DNA from: Sporosarcina sp. ACRSM
GTDB lineage: Bacteria; Bacillota; Bacilli; Bacillales_A; Planococcaceae
Assembly: GCF_022346545.1 (NCBI RefSeq)
Contig: NZ_JAKRNU010000001.1
Location: forward strand, 62,001 to 126,000
Reading direction: 5' to 3'
DNA: 64,000 nt
Under the pieces are notes generated by a model that was not told where the DNA came from, did not search any database, and saw only the letters and a program-made list of their open reading frames with translations. Shown here piece after piece: positions 52,362 through 61,633 of the stretch. How positions within the stretch are numbered: position 1 is the stretch's first letter; every line of letters begins with the position of its first letter. Position numbers and translations under genes: made by a program.

Positions 52362-53726
52362 ATGACAGGTTTGTTCTTACATCCAAATTCGAAAGAAGAA
52401 GTGATCGATTCCTATGAAGAAGATATTATCCTGACCAATCACGCCGGTATGATTGTGAAAGCCTCTCATATTAGCGGCAAACATTACGGCATTCAGGCTG
52501 AGGACCTTCTCGGGAATTCGGTTTATGAATTGGAGAAAAAGGGTATTTTTTCACCGGCGATTACGCCGCTTGTAATCCAGCAGAAAAAGAAAGTGGTTGT
52601 CATCCAAACGACGACGACCGGTCAAAAAGTGTTGATTACGGGGATGCCTTTTTTCAATGAGGCTGGAGAGGTCGAATATGTCCTCAGTTATTCGTATGAA
52701 GTGTCGGAACTCTTGGTCATTCAAGAGTACATGAAAGAATTGGAACAGGAAATGCTATTGGCAAAAGATGAACTTTCCTTGCTGCGCAAAGAAAAGCTGA
52801 CGATCGACGGTTTGACGATGGAAAGCCGATCGACTCGGGTCGCTTACGAAACGGCACGCAATGCAGCGCCTCTCGATGTGTCCGTTATCCTCTACGGTGA
52901 GCAAGGAACTGGAAAGTCGACGATAGCGAAAGTCATCCATAATGAAAGCTTGCGAAAAGACGGCCCTTTCATCGAAATCGACTTGGAAACATTGCCGGAA
53001 GCGATGGTAGAGCGCGAGCTGTTCGGCGGCGAGTTCGAACAAAGGGAAACCGGTTTGGTGACGCTCGCACATGGAGGTACGCTTTTCTTAAAAGGGATAG
53101 ACAAGCTTCCCCTCCATTTACAAGGTAAATTGACACCTGTTTTAAAAGAACGCCAGTATACGCCTTCCGGTGCGGAGCGCGCGCTGCCGCTCGATGTGAG
53201 ATTGATCAGTTCTTCCGAAACGCCATTGGCAGAAGCGGTGGCCAACGGGACATTTCATCAAGATCTCTACTATTTACTTCATATCGTCCCGATCCATTTG
53301 CATCCATTGCGTGAGCGGAAAGAAGATGTCCGTGCGCTGATCTCCACGTATTTGGAGAAGTTTTCAGCCCAATATCGGACAGTGAAGCAATTAGCGGACG
53401 ATGTCTATATGCATTTGCTGCAAATGAAATGGCCTGGCAATCATGGTGAACTGGTCCATGTGGTGGAACGGCTAGTTGTCCAAAGCGCATCGACCATCAT
53501 CACGCTCCAAGACTTGCCGCCGGAATACCGCCAAGATACCGAGGATGACTTATCGATGTTCCAACTCGAAGGTCAATCGCTTCCACATATTTTGGAATCC
53601 GTGGAGATGAAAGTATTAAGAAATGCACAGCAGCGTTATCGGACGACAACAGAAATTGCCAAAGTGCTCGGCATCAGCCAACCTTCCGTCGTGCGCAAGC
53701 TAAAAAAATATTCCGAACTTGAATAG
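52362..53726 (+). CDS. NtrC-family-like regulator with degenerate AAA+ domain
   Basis: 454 residues: an N-terminal PAS-like sensor (about 10-125), a coiled-coil linker (about 120-145), a sigma-54-activator-type AAA+ domain (about 150-385) and a C-terminal Fis-type HTH (IAKVLGISQPSVVRKL, about 432-447). Walker A is intact (GEQGTGKST, 179-187). The GAFTGA sigma-54 contact loop is missing: ELFG (219-222) is followed by only 15 residues before GGTLFL. The Walker B acidic pair is replaced (FLKGI instead of FLDEI, 242-246). It therefore probably does not remodel sigma-54, and may act like TyrR with the normal polymerase or simply as a ligand-sensing DNA binder. It starts the aminotransferase operon, 12 bases upstream. 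Confidence 0.87.
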   Translation: MTGLFLHPNSKEEVIDSYEEDIILTNHAGMIVKASHISGKHYGIQAEDLLGNSVYELEKKGIFSPAITPLVIQQKKKVVVIQTTTTGQKVLITGMPFFNEAGEVEYVLSYSYEVSELLVIQEYMKELEQEMLLAKDELSLLRKEKLTIDGLTMESRSTRVAYETARNAAPLDVSVILYGEQGTGKSTIAKVIHNESLRKDGPFIEIDLETLPEAMVERELFGGEFEQRETGLVTLAHGGTLFLKGIDKLPLHLQGKLTPVLKERQYTPSGAERALPLDVRLISSSETPLAEAVANGTFHQDLYYLLHIVPIHLHPLRERKEDVRALISTYLEKFSAQYRTVKQLADDVYMHLLQMKWPGNHGELVHVVERLVVQSASTIITLQDLPPEYRQDTEDDLSMFQLEGQSLPHILESVEMKVLRNAQQRYRTTTEIAKVLGISQPSVVRKLKKYSELE

Positions 53727-53738
53727 GAGATATGTAAA

Positions 53739-55061
53739 ATGCAACAAAAAGTAGACACACAACAAGAATGGCATCATATGGTCGATCATATCGGCAACTT
53801 CCTCGCCCCGAGCATGGCGAAAGATCACCCGAACCTCCCCGTCGTCAAAGCGGAAGGTTGTTATTACTACGGTGTCGATGGCAAACGCTATTTGGATTAC
53901 ACTTCAGGCATTGCCGTAGAGAACGTCGGCCACCGCCATCCGAAAGTCGTTCAAGCGATCAAAGACAGTGCAGACCATTTGATCCACGGTCCTTCCGGCG
54001 TCATCATTTATGAATCGATTTTGAAGCTGGCAGCTGAACTGCAAAAAGTTTTACCGTCCGGACTTGATAATTTCTTTTTCGCAAATAGCGGAACGGAAGC
54101 CATTGAAGGCGCTCTTAAACTGGCAAAATATACGACAAAGCGTCCTTATGTCGTGTCATTTACCGGCTGTTTCCACGGGCGCTCCATGGGCGCATTAAGT
54201 GTCACGACGTCGAAAAGTAAATACCGTAAACATTTACAACCTTCTTGGCTCGCTTATCAGCTCCCTTACGCGTTACCGGAATACCTTCCAGAAGGCGCAG
54301 ATCCGGATGTTTTCTTCCCTGAAAAACTGGAACAGGATGCCAAAAAGTTGTTCAACCATCAAGTCGATCCGGAAGAAGTCGCTTGTATGATTATCGAGCC
54401 GGTACTTGGTGAAGGTGGCTATATCATTCCGCCAAAAGCCTGGTTGAAAAAGATCCGCGAGATTTGTGACCGTCACGGTATTCTGCTCATCTTTGACGAA
54501 GTACAAACCGGTTTCGGACGCACGGGCGATTGGTTTGCTGCGCAAACATTCGATGTCAAACCGGATATCATGGCCATTGCGAAAGGAATTGCCGCAGGAC
54601 TGCCACTGAGTGCCACGGTCGCTTCAAAAGAACTGATGGACCAATGGCCGCTTGGCGCGCATGGGACGACATTCGGAGGAAATCCGATCGCCTGCTCCGC
54701 TGCCCTTGCTTCACTTGAAGTGATGAAAGAGGAAAAATTATTGGACAATGCGACGGCGATGGGTGCCTATGCGAAAGAACGCCTCCTTGAGTTGAAAGCA
54801 AAACATCCGGTCATCAAAGATATCCGCGGTGTCGGCCTGATGCTAGGCATCGAGCTTTGGAATCCTGAAACAGGCGAAGCGGACGGCAAAGCCGTTATGG
54901 AAGTGCTTGACCTCTGCCTGGAAAAAGGCGTCTTGTTCTATCTTTGCGGGAATTCCGGAGAAGTGATCCGGATGATTCCACCGCTAACGATTACAAAAGA
55001 ACAAATTGATGAAGGCTTAACGTATTTGGATGAGGCATTGCAAGAGTTTGGAAATAGATGA
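53739..55061 (+). CDS. Class III PLP aminotransferase (GabT-like)
   Basis: 440 residues of the omega/4-aminobutyrate aminotransferase type. [18 protein letters not shown] (about 112) binds the PLP phosphate, [12 protein letters not shown] (about 251) holds the Asp that contacts the pyridine N, and [14 protein letters not shown] (about 285) carries the Schiff-base Lys. It transfers an amino group from GABA, ornithine or a similar omega-amino acid to 2-oxoglutarate or pyruvate. Position directly after the regulator and before an amino acid importer suggests catabolism of an imported basic or omega-amino acid. Confidence 0.87.
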   Translation: MQQKVDTQQEWHHMVDHIGNFLAPSMAKDHPNLPVVKAEGCYYYGVDGKRYLDYTSGIAVENVGHRHPKVVQAIKDSADHLIHGPSGVIIYESILKLAAELQKVLPSGLDNFFFANSGTEAIEGALKLAKYTTKRPYVVSFTGCFHGRSMGALSVTTSKSKYRKHLQPSWLAYQLPYALPEYLPEGADPDVFFPEKLEQDAKKLFNHQVDPEEVACMIIEPVLGEGGYIIPPKAWLKKIREICDRHGILLIFDEVQTGFGRTGDWFAAQTFDVKPDIMAIAKGIAAGLPLSATVASKELMDQWPLGAHGTTFGGNPIACSAALASLEVMKEEKLLDNATAMGAYAKERLLELKAKHPVIKDIRGVGLMLGIELWNPETGEADGKAVMEVLDLCLEKGVLFYLCGNSGEVIRMIPPLTITKEQIDEGLTYLDEALQEFGNR

Positions 55062-55117
55062 ATGCTCTTGCACTTCACTATTGACAATAAAAACGAAATG
55101 AATAGGAGCGAATAATC

Positions 55118-55921
55118 ATGAAAAAATGGTCAGGAATTGCCCTCCTACTCATCCTTGTGATGAGTGTATTGGCGGCATGTGGCGCGAAAAACGAAACGAA
55201 TGGTGACAATGCAAACACTGACAATGCATCAGGAGCAGATGCGAAAAAAGTACTGAAAGTGGGAACTTCCGCGGACTACCCGCCTTTCGAATATGTAGAC
55301 ACAGCGAAAAGTGATGAAATCATCGGATTTGACATCGACTTGGCGAAAATGATTGCAGATGAGCTTGGTTATGAATTAGATATACAAGACATGGATTTCA
55401 ATGGATTGATCCCGGCACTTCAAGCGAAAAGTATCGATTTCGTCATTGCAGGAATGGACGGAAATGATGAAAAACGGAAGCAAGTTGTCGATTTTACAGA
55501 TCCATATTTCACAGCAACAAACTACGTTATCTTCAAAAAGGACAGCGGATTTGAAACAGCTGAAGATTTAAAAGGCAAAAAAGTCGGTGCTCAAACGGCA
55601 ACAATTCAAGAAAAAAGTGCGACAGCCTTACAAGATCAGTATGGCTATTCTGTTGAATCACGGGATCGTGTGCCTGATCTGATCCAGGAAATCAAATCCG
55701 GTCACCTCGATGCGGTCGTCCTTCAAAACGCCGTTTCCATGGGCTATTTATCCGCCAATGACGACCTTGCTTATTTCGAATTGCCGGAAGAGCATAAATT
55801 GCAGCTGTCCATCGCTTTCCAAAAAGATAGCGAACTTACACCTGAATTCAACAAAGCATTAAAAGAACTAAAAGATTCAGGGAAAGTCGACGAATTGATC
55901 ACAAAATGGTTTAACCAATAA
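55118..55921 (+). CDS. Polar amino acid ABC substrate-binding lipoprotein
   Basis: 267 residues, lipobox LAAC (Cys21), then an Asn/Asp-rich linker. The domain is SBP_bac_3: LKVGTSADYPPFEYVD, IGFDIDLAKMIADELGYEL and GMDGNDEKRKQVVDFTDPYFTATNYVIF are diagnostic of the Gln/Arg/His binding family. DFTDPYF and the ligand-pocket Asp/Arg suggest an arginine-like or polar ligand (ArtP). It is part of the operon following the aminotransferase, 56 bases after it. Confidence 0.9.
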   Translation: MKKWSGIALLLILVMSVLAACGAKNETNGDNANTDNASGADAKKVLKVGTSADYPPFEYVDTAKSDEIIGFDIDLAKMIADELGYELDIQDMDFNGLIPALQAKSIDFVIAGMDGNDEKRKQVVDFTDPYFTATNYVIFKKDSGFETAEDLKGKKVGAQTATIQEKSATALQDQYGYSVESRDRVPDLIQEIKSGHLDAVVLQNAVSMGYLSANDDLAYFELPEEHKLQLSIAFQKDSELTPEFNKALKELKDSGKVDELITKWFNQ

Positions 55922-55952
55922 TTTTAATTTGTAGAGAGAGGGATAAAGACTT

Positions 55953-56612
55953 ATGAGCTTGGACTTTACCCAAATTACCTCCTCGATTCCTTATATTTTA
56001 CAAGGAATCGGGGTCACTTTAAAAATCGTCGGCATTGCAGCCCTCATCGGTTTTTTTCTAGGTACATTATTAGCGATTTGTAAAATCGGCAAAGTGAAAG
56101 CACTCGCTTGGTTAGCGGATATATACACATCCATTTTCCGTGGAACACCGTTAATTTTGCAATTATTATTGATCTATTATGGAGTTCCTCAACTGTTCGG
56201 CATCCAAGTCGAAGCGTATATCGCAGCCATTTTAGCATTCGGTCTTAACTCCGGTGCCTATATTTCTGAAATTATCCGTGCTGGTATTTTAGCCGTCGAT
56301 CGGGGCCAACTGGAAGCGTCCATGGCGCTTGGCATCCCCTATGGTAAAATGATGAAAGATATCATTTTACCGCAAGCAGTGAAAAATATATTGCCGGCTT
56401 TAGTCAATGAATTTATCACCTTAACAAAAGAATCGGCGATTGTCACCGTTATCGGGATCATGGACATTATGCGCCGATCTTATATTGTCGGTGGCAACAC
56501 GTACCGCTATTTTGAATCATTGATCTTTGCGGGATTCGTGTATTATATTATGGTCGTTGTGCTGACGATGCTCGGAAAACTGATTGAAAAGAGGATGAGT
56601 AGAAGTGATTAA
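55953..56612 (+). CDS. Polar amino acid ABC permease (ArtQ/GlnP-like)
   Basis: A 219-residue His/Glu/Gln/Arg-type permease with the conserved start [26 protein letters not shown], the [23 protein letters not shown] loop, and an EAA loop ([23 protein letters not shown]). The homodimeric channel works with the ATPase whose start overlaps its end by 8 bases. Confidence 0.92.
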   Translation: MSLDFTQITSSIPYILQGIGVTLKIVGIAALIGFFLGTLLAICKIGKVKALAWLADIYTSIFRGTPLILQLLLIYYGVPQLFGIQVEAYIAAILAFGLNSGAYISEIIRAGILAVDRGQLEASMALGIPYGKMMKDIILPQAVKNILPALVNEFITLTKESAIVTVIGIMDIMRRSYIVGGNTYRYFESLIFAGFVYYIMVVVLTMLGKLIEKRMSRSD

Positions 56613-57327
56613 AATCCAAGACCTCCATAAATCTTTCGGCAAAACCGAAGTATTGAAAGGCATTTCGACAACGATGAACAAAGGAGAAACGATCGCCATC
56701 ATCGGTCCTTCCGGTTCCGGGAAATCGACGTTTCTTCGTTGTATCAACTTGTTGGAAACGCCGACAAACGGACAAATTTGGGTCGGTGATCAAGAAGTGA
56801 CAAACCCGAAAACCGATATTTCCAAAGTACGGGAACGGGTCGGAATGGTGTTTCAATCGTTCAATCTCTTCCCCCATAAAACAGTGTTGGATAATATTAC
56901 ATATGCACCGATCACTGTCAAAGGAATGGCCAAAAAAGAAGCCGAAGATATCGGGCGGGAACTGTTGAAAAAAGTGGGATTAGCTGACAAAGAACAAGCT
57001 TCCCCTAAACGGCTGTCAGGCGGTCAAAAACAACGGGTCGCCATCGCACGGGCATTAGCAATGTCCCCGGAAATGATGCTATTTGACGAACCGACTTCCG
57101 CACTGGACCCTGAAATGGTAAAAGAAGTGCTGGAAGTTATCAAATCACTCGCAAAATCCGGCATGACGATGGCCATCGTCACCCACGAAATGGGCTTTGC
57201 CAGGGAAGTCGCGGATCGCGTGTTATTTTTAGACGGCGGAAAACTCATCGAAGACGCTCCCCCTGCCGAATTCTTTTCCTCTCCGAAAAGTCAACGTGCA
57301 AGAGATTTTTTGGAGAAAATTTTATAA
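56605..57327 (+). CDS. Polar amino acid ABC ATPase (ArtM/GlnQ-like)
   Basis: 240 residues: Walker [10 protein letters not shown] (about 33-41), Q-loop [19 protein letters not shown], signature LSGGQKQR, Walker [14 protein letters not shown] and switch THEMGFA. All are typical for the GlnQ/ArtM group. It overlaps the permease gene start and is followed by a 20-bp perfect-stem hairpin that ends the operon. Confidence 0.93.
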   Translation: MIKIQDLHKSFGKTEVLKGISTTMNKGETIAIIGPSGSGKSTFLRCINLLETPTNGQIWVGDQEVTNPKTDISKVRERVGMVFQSFNLFPHKTVLDNITYAPITVKGMAKKEAEDIGRELLKKVGLADKEQASPKRLSGGQKQRVAIARALAMSPEMMLFDEPTSALDPEMVKEVLEVIKSLAKSGMTMAIVTHEMGFAREVADRVLFLDGGKLIEDAPPAEFFSSPKSQRARDFLEKIL

Positions 57328-57380
57328 ATCTTAAAAGCCAACATTCCGTTTTATTTCGGGTGTTGGCTTTTAAGATTTAT
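57324..57380 (+). terminator. Long hairpin ending the amino acid importer operon
   Basis: ATAAATCTTAAAAGCCAACA and its exact complement form a 20-bp stem with a 17-base loop, overlapping the ATPase stop codon. Its stem ends in AT-rich sequence rather than a clean T-run. Confidence 0.7.
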
Positions 57381-57423
57381 CCATCAAATCGCTCCGCTCG
57401 TTTTCCGCTGTAATTAGCCATAA

Positions 57424-57456
57424 AAAAGCACGATTCCTCACAGCAGGATCATGCTT
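57424..57456 (-). terminator. Terminator of the alpha/beta hydrolase gene
   Basis: On the minus strand GAAGCATGATCCT...AGGAATCGTGCTT with TTTTTTATG after it. Confidence 0.75.
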
Positions 57457-57465
57457 CTTTCATCA

Positions 57466-58266
57466 TTATTTAACGGTCCTTGCATTGAATGAGTTCAGGA
57501 CGGTATGCATACACGTCCCCTTCTTTCGTTTACTTTCCTCAATGAAATCAAACAGGATTTCATTGTACTTTTCTTTTCGTTCCAAATTGGGTAAATGTCC
57601 ACACTTATCAAAAATGATTACTTCCGCTTGCGGCATGAACCATTTCGTTTGATAAATACTATAAAGCGGAATAACTTCGTCATACAGACTGCCGATCAGT
57701 AAAGTCGGCACTTTGACGAACGGCAACATTGGTAAATAATTGGATTGAATAGCTGATTGGGAAGAGGCAATATAAGGTTCCGATCTGATAACGAACATGC
57801 TTTTCGCTTCTTGAATGAGGTCCGGTGTTTTTTCGTATAAGCATCTTGTCGCTGTCAATGTTATATATTCATCAAGCGTGAGCAACTGGAGATTTCTCAT
57901 TCTTTCTTTCAAGGAAAGATAGCCGAATAAGTAAGGGGTGTATGAAAAAGTGTTCGATAAGATGATGGATTGCACCCGATCCGGTTGTTGACGATATATT
58001 TCCTGTACAACAAGCCCACCCATCGAAAGCCCGCAGAAATGGGCTTGCCGGATCTCCAATCTGTCTAGCAAAGTGCACACATCTTCCGCAAATTGAGCGA
58101 TCGAAATCGCTTGGTCCTCTTCAGATTCTCCATGCCCGCGTAGGTCGGGTATGATGAGACGATAATGTGTAGCCAGCTCATATTGATACTGCCATGATTC
58201 CTTGATACTGCCCAATCCATGAATGAAAACGAGCGGATCGCCTTGGCCAATATCCACATAATGCAT
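57466..58266 (-). CDS. Alpha/beta hydrolase
   Basis: About 266 residues from MHYVDIGQG, which follows GGAGGTATCGCAT; a frame five codons longer lacks spacing. Catalytic triad: Ser81 in CGLSMGG, Asp in SLYDEVIP (about 210) and His in CGHLPNL (about 236); oxyanion HGLG near residue 16. It resembles 3-oxoadipate enol-lactonase/peroxidase-like hydrolases in length, but no ortho-cleavage genes are near. It is cytoplasmic with an unknown ester or lactone substrate. The gap 58267-58670 upstream contains no supported gene. Confidence 0.85.
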   Translation of the reverse strand: MHYVDIGQGDPLVFIHGLGSIKESWQYQYELATHYRLIIPDLRGHGESEEDQAISIAQFAEDVCTLLDRLEIRQAHFCGLSMGGLVVQEIYRQQPDRVQSIILSNTFSYTPYLFGYLSLKERMRNLQLLTLDEYITLTATRCLYEKTPDLIQEAKSMFVIRSEPYIASSQSAIQSNYLPMLPFVKVPTLLIGSLYDEVIPLYSIYQTKWFMPQAEVIIFDKCGHLPNLERKEKYNEILFDFIEESKRKKGTCMHTVLNSFNARTVK

Positions 58267-58670
58267 ATGCGATACCTCCATTAGGTTCCATACTTGATCA
58301 CTCCGCGGAAGTCATTCACTTCAATTCTGTACCAATGAATGTCCAATTCGAATCAAATTCGTTCATATCAACTTCCGCCGATTCTGTTCTCCCCTGCTCC
58401 AAACGGATATTTCAGGGGAACACCGTCTATGACAACACAACACGTATCCTTGTTGCTTACGGTATTGCTTCGCAATTTTCCCTTGCTGGCGGCGCAGACA
58501 ATCAAATATGTAAAGGCTTTCTTTACTATATGAATTTCAGTAGCGTTTCGTTCACTTTCCAACAATAAAAGAGGGAGAAAAAGGATACCATATGCAACTT
58601 ACAAGCTTTCTTCATGTTATACTGCCCATTTACCCATTGGACAAAACATCAATTTCTCCGATACCACGCA

Positions 58671-58704
58671 AAAAAAACCGTCTCCTCTTGTAAAGGAAAC
58701 GGTC
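58671..58704 (-). terminator. Terminator of the methionine importer operon
   Basis: GACCGTTTCC...GGAGACGGT followed by TTTTTTTT on the minus strand, directly after metQ. Confidence 0.88.
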
Positions 58705-58716
58705 TTAACGTGGTTA

Positions 58717-59538
58717 TTAAAATGCCGGGAATGAAATATCAGCGAAATTTTCCTCTAAAAACGCGCGAATTTCCGGTCCTGACAAATGTTTAGCCAATTT
58801 CTGAATCGCTTCGGAATCAGCGTTATCTTTGCGTGCAACAAGTGAAATCGGGAATGCCGATTCCCCTTCATCGATCAGCGAATCATTTACCGGTGTTAAG
58901 CCAAGTGGTTTTGCATATGCAGGTAGCATTGTTACCAGATCGACATCATCGATGGAACGAGCGAGCATCAAGAGATCGACTTCAATGATTTCAAGATTCT
59001 TCGGATTATCAATAATATCTTTTTGTGTCGCTTCCAGTCCGGCACCTTCTTTTAACGTAATAAGGCCGCCTTTTTCCAGTAATTCCAATGCACGGGCAAG
59101 GTTGGACGAATCATTTGGAACCGCCACTTTCGCCCCTTCCGGTAGCTCTTCCACGCTTTGATAGCGGTTGGAATATGCACCTAAAATCGCATGGTATACC
59201 GGCTGGACGGCAACAAGCTCAGCGTCATTTGCTTCATTGAATTGTTCCATATAAGGAGGATGTTGGAAGAAATTTGCATCCACTTCTTTTGCTGCCAATG
59301 CACTATTGGGCTGGACATTATCCGAAAGAACGACAATTTCCATGTCGATGCCCTCTTCTGCCAGTAAAGGTTTTACTATTTCTAGCATATCTGTCATCGG
59401 AGGAATCAAAGACGCCACTTTTATTTTCGTAACCTCTTGTTCTCCCGTAGTTTCCTGTTTTTCTGCCTTCTCTTTACCACACGCTGAAACGATGATAGCT
59501 AGCATAGAAACTAGTAAAACTGTCAATAATTTTTTCAT
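58717..59538 (-). CDS. metQ: Methionine ABC substrate-binding lipoprotein
   Basis: 273 residues of the NlpA/MetQ family: lipobox VSAC (Cys20), then IKVASLIPPMTDMLEIVKPLL, ALAAKEVDANFFQHPPYMEQF and AVPNDSSNLARALELL, all diagnostic. It binds methionine, or a close analogue, outside the cell for MetNI. It is the last gene of a metN-metI-metQ operon. Confidence 0.9.
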   Translation of the reverse strand: MKKLLTVLLVSMLAIIVSACGKEKAEKQETTGEQEVTKIKVASLIPPMTDMLEIVKPLLAEEGIDMEIVVLSDNVQPNSALAAKEVDANFFQHPPYMEQFNEANDAELVAVQPVYHAILGAYSNRYQSVEELPEGAKVAVPNDSSNLARALELLEKGGLITLKEGAGLEATQKDIIDNPKNLEIIEVDLLMLARSIDDVDLVTMLPAYAKPLGLTPVNDSLIDEGESAFPISLVARKDNADSEAIQKLAKHLSGPEIRAFLEENFADISFPAF

Positions 59539-59555
59539 ATCTTTTACTCCCTTTT

Positions 59556-60218
59556 TTAAGATCTTTTATCTAAACGTTTGGAAATAGCTGTGCCTGTTAC
59601 TTGAATGGCTTGGACAAGAATGATCATCATAATAATTGTAAAAGTCATAAGTTCTGTTTCGAATCGCTGGTAACCGTAGCGGATGGCAAAATCACCAACA
59701 CCGCCACCTCCTACAATTCCCATTACCGTCGAGTAAGAGATGAAACTGATCGTTGCTGTCGTCAATCCGAACACAAGCCCAGCCCGTGCTTCGCGATAAA
59801 GAAACTTGAAAATGATCTGGTTTTTTGTCGCCCCCATGGCGATGGCAGCTTCTGTTATCCCTTTCGGAACATCCAATAATGACTGTTCCACTAAGCGGGC
59901 ATAGTAAGCGATCGAAATAATCGACAAAGGGACAGTGGCAGCGATCGTCCCAATTGCTGTGCCGACGATCCAACGCGTAAACGGGATTAAAAAGACAACA
60001 AGCAGCAGAAACGGAAATGAGCGTATAATATTGACAAATGTATCAAGAATAGTAAATAGGACTTTATTTTCATACAAATTTCCGCTGCGGCTTAAATAGA
60101 GATACGTACCAAGTGGCAAACCGACTAACACAGCGGCAAGTATGGAAATACCGACCATCGTAAATGTTTGACCGATTGCCGTCCAAATTTCTGATTGATA
60201 GGCAATGATTTTTTCCAT
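59556..60218 (-). CDS. metI: Methionine ABC permease
   Basis: A 220-residue MetI-type permease with five helices and an EAA loop (EAAIAMGATKNQIIFKFLYREAR), plus RSFPFLLLVVFLIPFTRWIVGTAIG typical for MetI. Its start codon shares a base with the stop of metN. It forms the channel of the MetNIQ importer. Confidence 0.92.
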   Translation of the reverse strand: MEKIIAYQSEIWTAIGQTFTMVGISILAAVLVGLPLGTYLYLSRSGNLYENKVLFTILDTFVNIIRSFPFLLLVVFLIPFTRWIVGTAIGTIAATVPLSIISIAYYARLVEQSLLDVPKGITEAAIAMGATKNQIIFKFLYREARAGLVFGLTTATISFISYSTVMGIVGGGGVGDFAIRYGYQRFETELMTFTIIMMIILVQAIQVTGTAISKRLDKRS

Positions 60219-60955
60219 TATGTATGCACCACCGCGATCTTTCGTAAATCTTCAATGTAATGATCTTCATTCGCCTGGATCCCTTGAGGTTGTATTTGAA
60301 AGCTATCGATCAGTTTCCCATCTTTCATAATCGTGACATGATCACAAATGCTTTTCACCACATCCATCTCATGTGTCACAATGACAATCGTTACACCTAA
60401 CGTTTTTTGAATATGTAGAAGGACTTGCAGCACTTCGATTGTCGTTTTCGGATCGAGGGATGATGTCGGCTCATCACATAATAAGACAGACGGATTATTT
60501 GCTAAAGCCCGTGCAATAGCGACCCGCTGCTTTTGGCCGCCACTCAATTGAGATGGATACGCACGTTCTTTATCCGATAGTCCGACAAATTGCAAACATT
60601 CCGCCACCCTTTTCCTGCGTTCTTTTTTCGGCAGCCCCACTAATTCGAGCGGCATCGAGATATTTTCAGCAACCGTTCGATTCAGCACTAACTGAAACTG
60701 CTGAAAAACCATTCCAATGCTTTGCCGCGCCTTCCGTAACGCTTGCTCAGATAAACTCGTCAGTATTTTATCTCCAACCCGAACAGATCCTTTATCTGGC
60801 TTTTCCAAAAGATTCATCATACGGATTAGCGTCGATTTCCCGGCACCACTTGTCCCGACAATTCCATGAATCTGACCTTTGGTAATCGTCAATGATAAAG
60901 GATGAACGGCTTTTACATCTTGGAAACTTTTCTCTACTTCTCTGAGCTCTATCAC
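60218..60955 (-). CDS. metN: Methionine-type ABC ATPase lacking the NIL regulatory domain
   Basis: 245 residues with Walker A GTSGAGKST (about 34-42), IGMVFQQFQLVLNRTVAENI, signature LSGGQKQR, Walker B LLCDEPTSSLDP and switch THEMDV. Typical MetN is about 340 residues because of a C-terminal NIL/ACT-like domain that binds methionine and inhibits transport; this one stops about 25 residues after the ATPase core. The GTG start follows AAAAGGAGGAATTG. No S-box or T-box is seen in front. Feedback inhibition is therefore probably lost, or the cargo differs. Confidence 0.87.
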   Translation of the reverse strand: MIELREVEKSFQDVKAVHPLSLTITKGQIHGIVGTSGAGKSTLIRMMNLLEKPDKGSVRVGDKILTSLSEQALRKARQSIGMVFQQFQLVLNRTVAENISMPLELVGLPKKERRKRVAECLQFVGLSDKERAYPSQLSGGQKQRVAIARALANNPSVLLCDEPTSSLDPKTTIEVLQVLLHIQKTLGVTIVIVTHEMDVVKSICDHVTIMKDGKLIDSFQIQPQGIQANEDHYIEDLRKIAVVHT

Positions 60956-61099
60956 TCCAATTCCTCCTTTTCCTCATTCAATACTATACCACTAAAAGTA
61001 ATTCAGGAAAATGGAATACGCTTTTTGACGCATGTAATTTCTTTCGCTTTTTCGGTATTCTCCTATTTTTTATAAAAATCTTTTAAAAAAGTGGTTTAT

Positions 61100-61510
61100 C
61101 TTTCATTGTCTACGGGTAGACATAGATTACAAGGCGGAACTACCAAAAGATGAACCTTGTAGACGAGCTACCTACAGGTGAAACTGATGGCGAATTGCAC
61201 AGCCTTGGCGGAAAATTTGCTTTGCTGACGATAGGTACACTCGTCGGGAACTAACAGTTTACGGGTTCCGACCACGATGTGGCAACCAAGCAGTAAGGGT
61301 TCAATTTTTTGTGGAAGTGCATCTTGAAGACTGACTGCACAAGGAGCAATTTGCAGACGAATGTCTGTGACGACCTTGAACCGAAATGGCACAGCAGCTC
61401 AGCCCACTCAAACTGCACTGGCGGGCGTTATGAAATGATCGTCAGGAAGAACAGTTTTGAGCATTAACGAACAATCAAATTTTCCGAGTGCGTCCCTTTT
61501 GAAGTTTGAA
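61100..61510. other. ORF-less region upstream of metN, possible structured RNA or gene relic
   Basis: The 679-base gap between metN and mqo lacks a supported gene. From about 61100 there are short stems (GTCTAC/GTAGAC; ACAAGG...CCTTGT) and stop-riddled frames on both strands, and the base composition is less AT-rich than a typical gap. I do not recognise an RNA family. Confidence 0.3.
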
Positions 61511-61520
61511 GGGGAAAGGA

Positions 61521-61557
61521 AAAAGCATGATCCATCATGAGGGATCATGCTTTTTTC
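61521..61557 (+). terminator. Rho-independent terminator-like hairpin
   Basis: AAAAGCATGATCC/GGATCATGCTTTT with an ATCATGAG loop, then TTC. It points rightwards out of the ORF-less region, so it may end an unseen transcript on the plus strand. Confidence 0.65.
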
Positions 61558-61569
61558 GTTTGATATGCA

Positions 61570-61612
61570 AAACGCCAGCTTACGAGAAACTCCTCGAAAC
61601 TGGCGTTTTTTA
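61570..61612. terminator. Terminator of mqo
   Basis: AACGCCAGCTTACGAG/CTCGAAACTGGCGTT with T-runs, 20 bases beyond the mqo stop on the minus strand. Confidence 0.8.
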
Positions 61613-61633
61613 TAAAACCGCTCTATTTCAATC

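Noticed and set aside
52362-53726. Standard sigma-54 enhancer-binding activator
   Set aside because: GAFTGA loop and Walker B acidic residues are missing and no -24/-12 promoter was found nearby.
58335-58568. Open frames on both strands between the hydrolase and metQ
   Set aside because: No ribosome sites and no family resemblance.
61168-61392. 74-codon minus-strand frame in the gap upstream of metN
   Set aside because: No ribosome site or recognisable motif; treated as part of an unassigned region.
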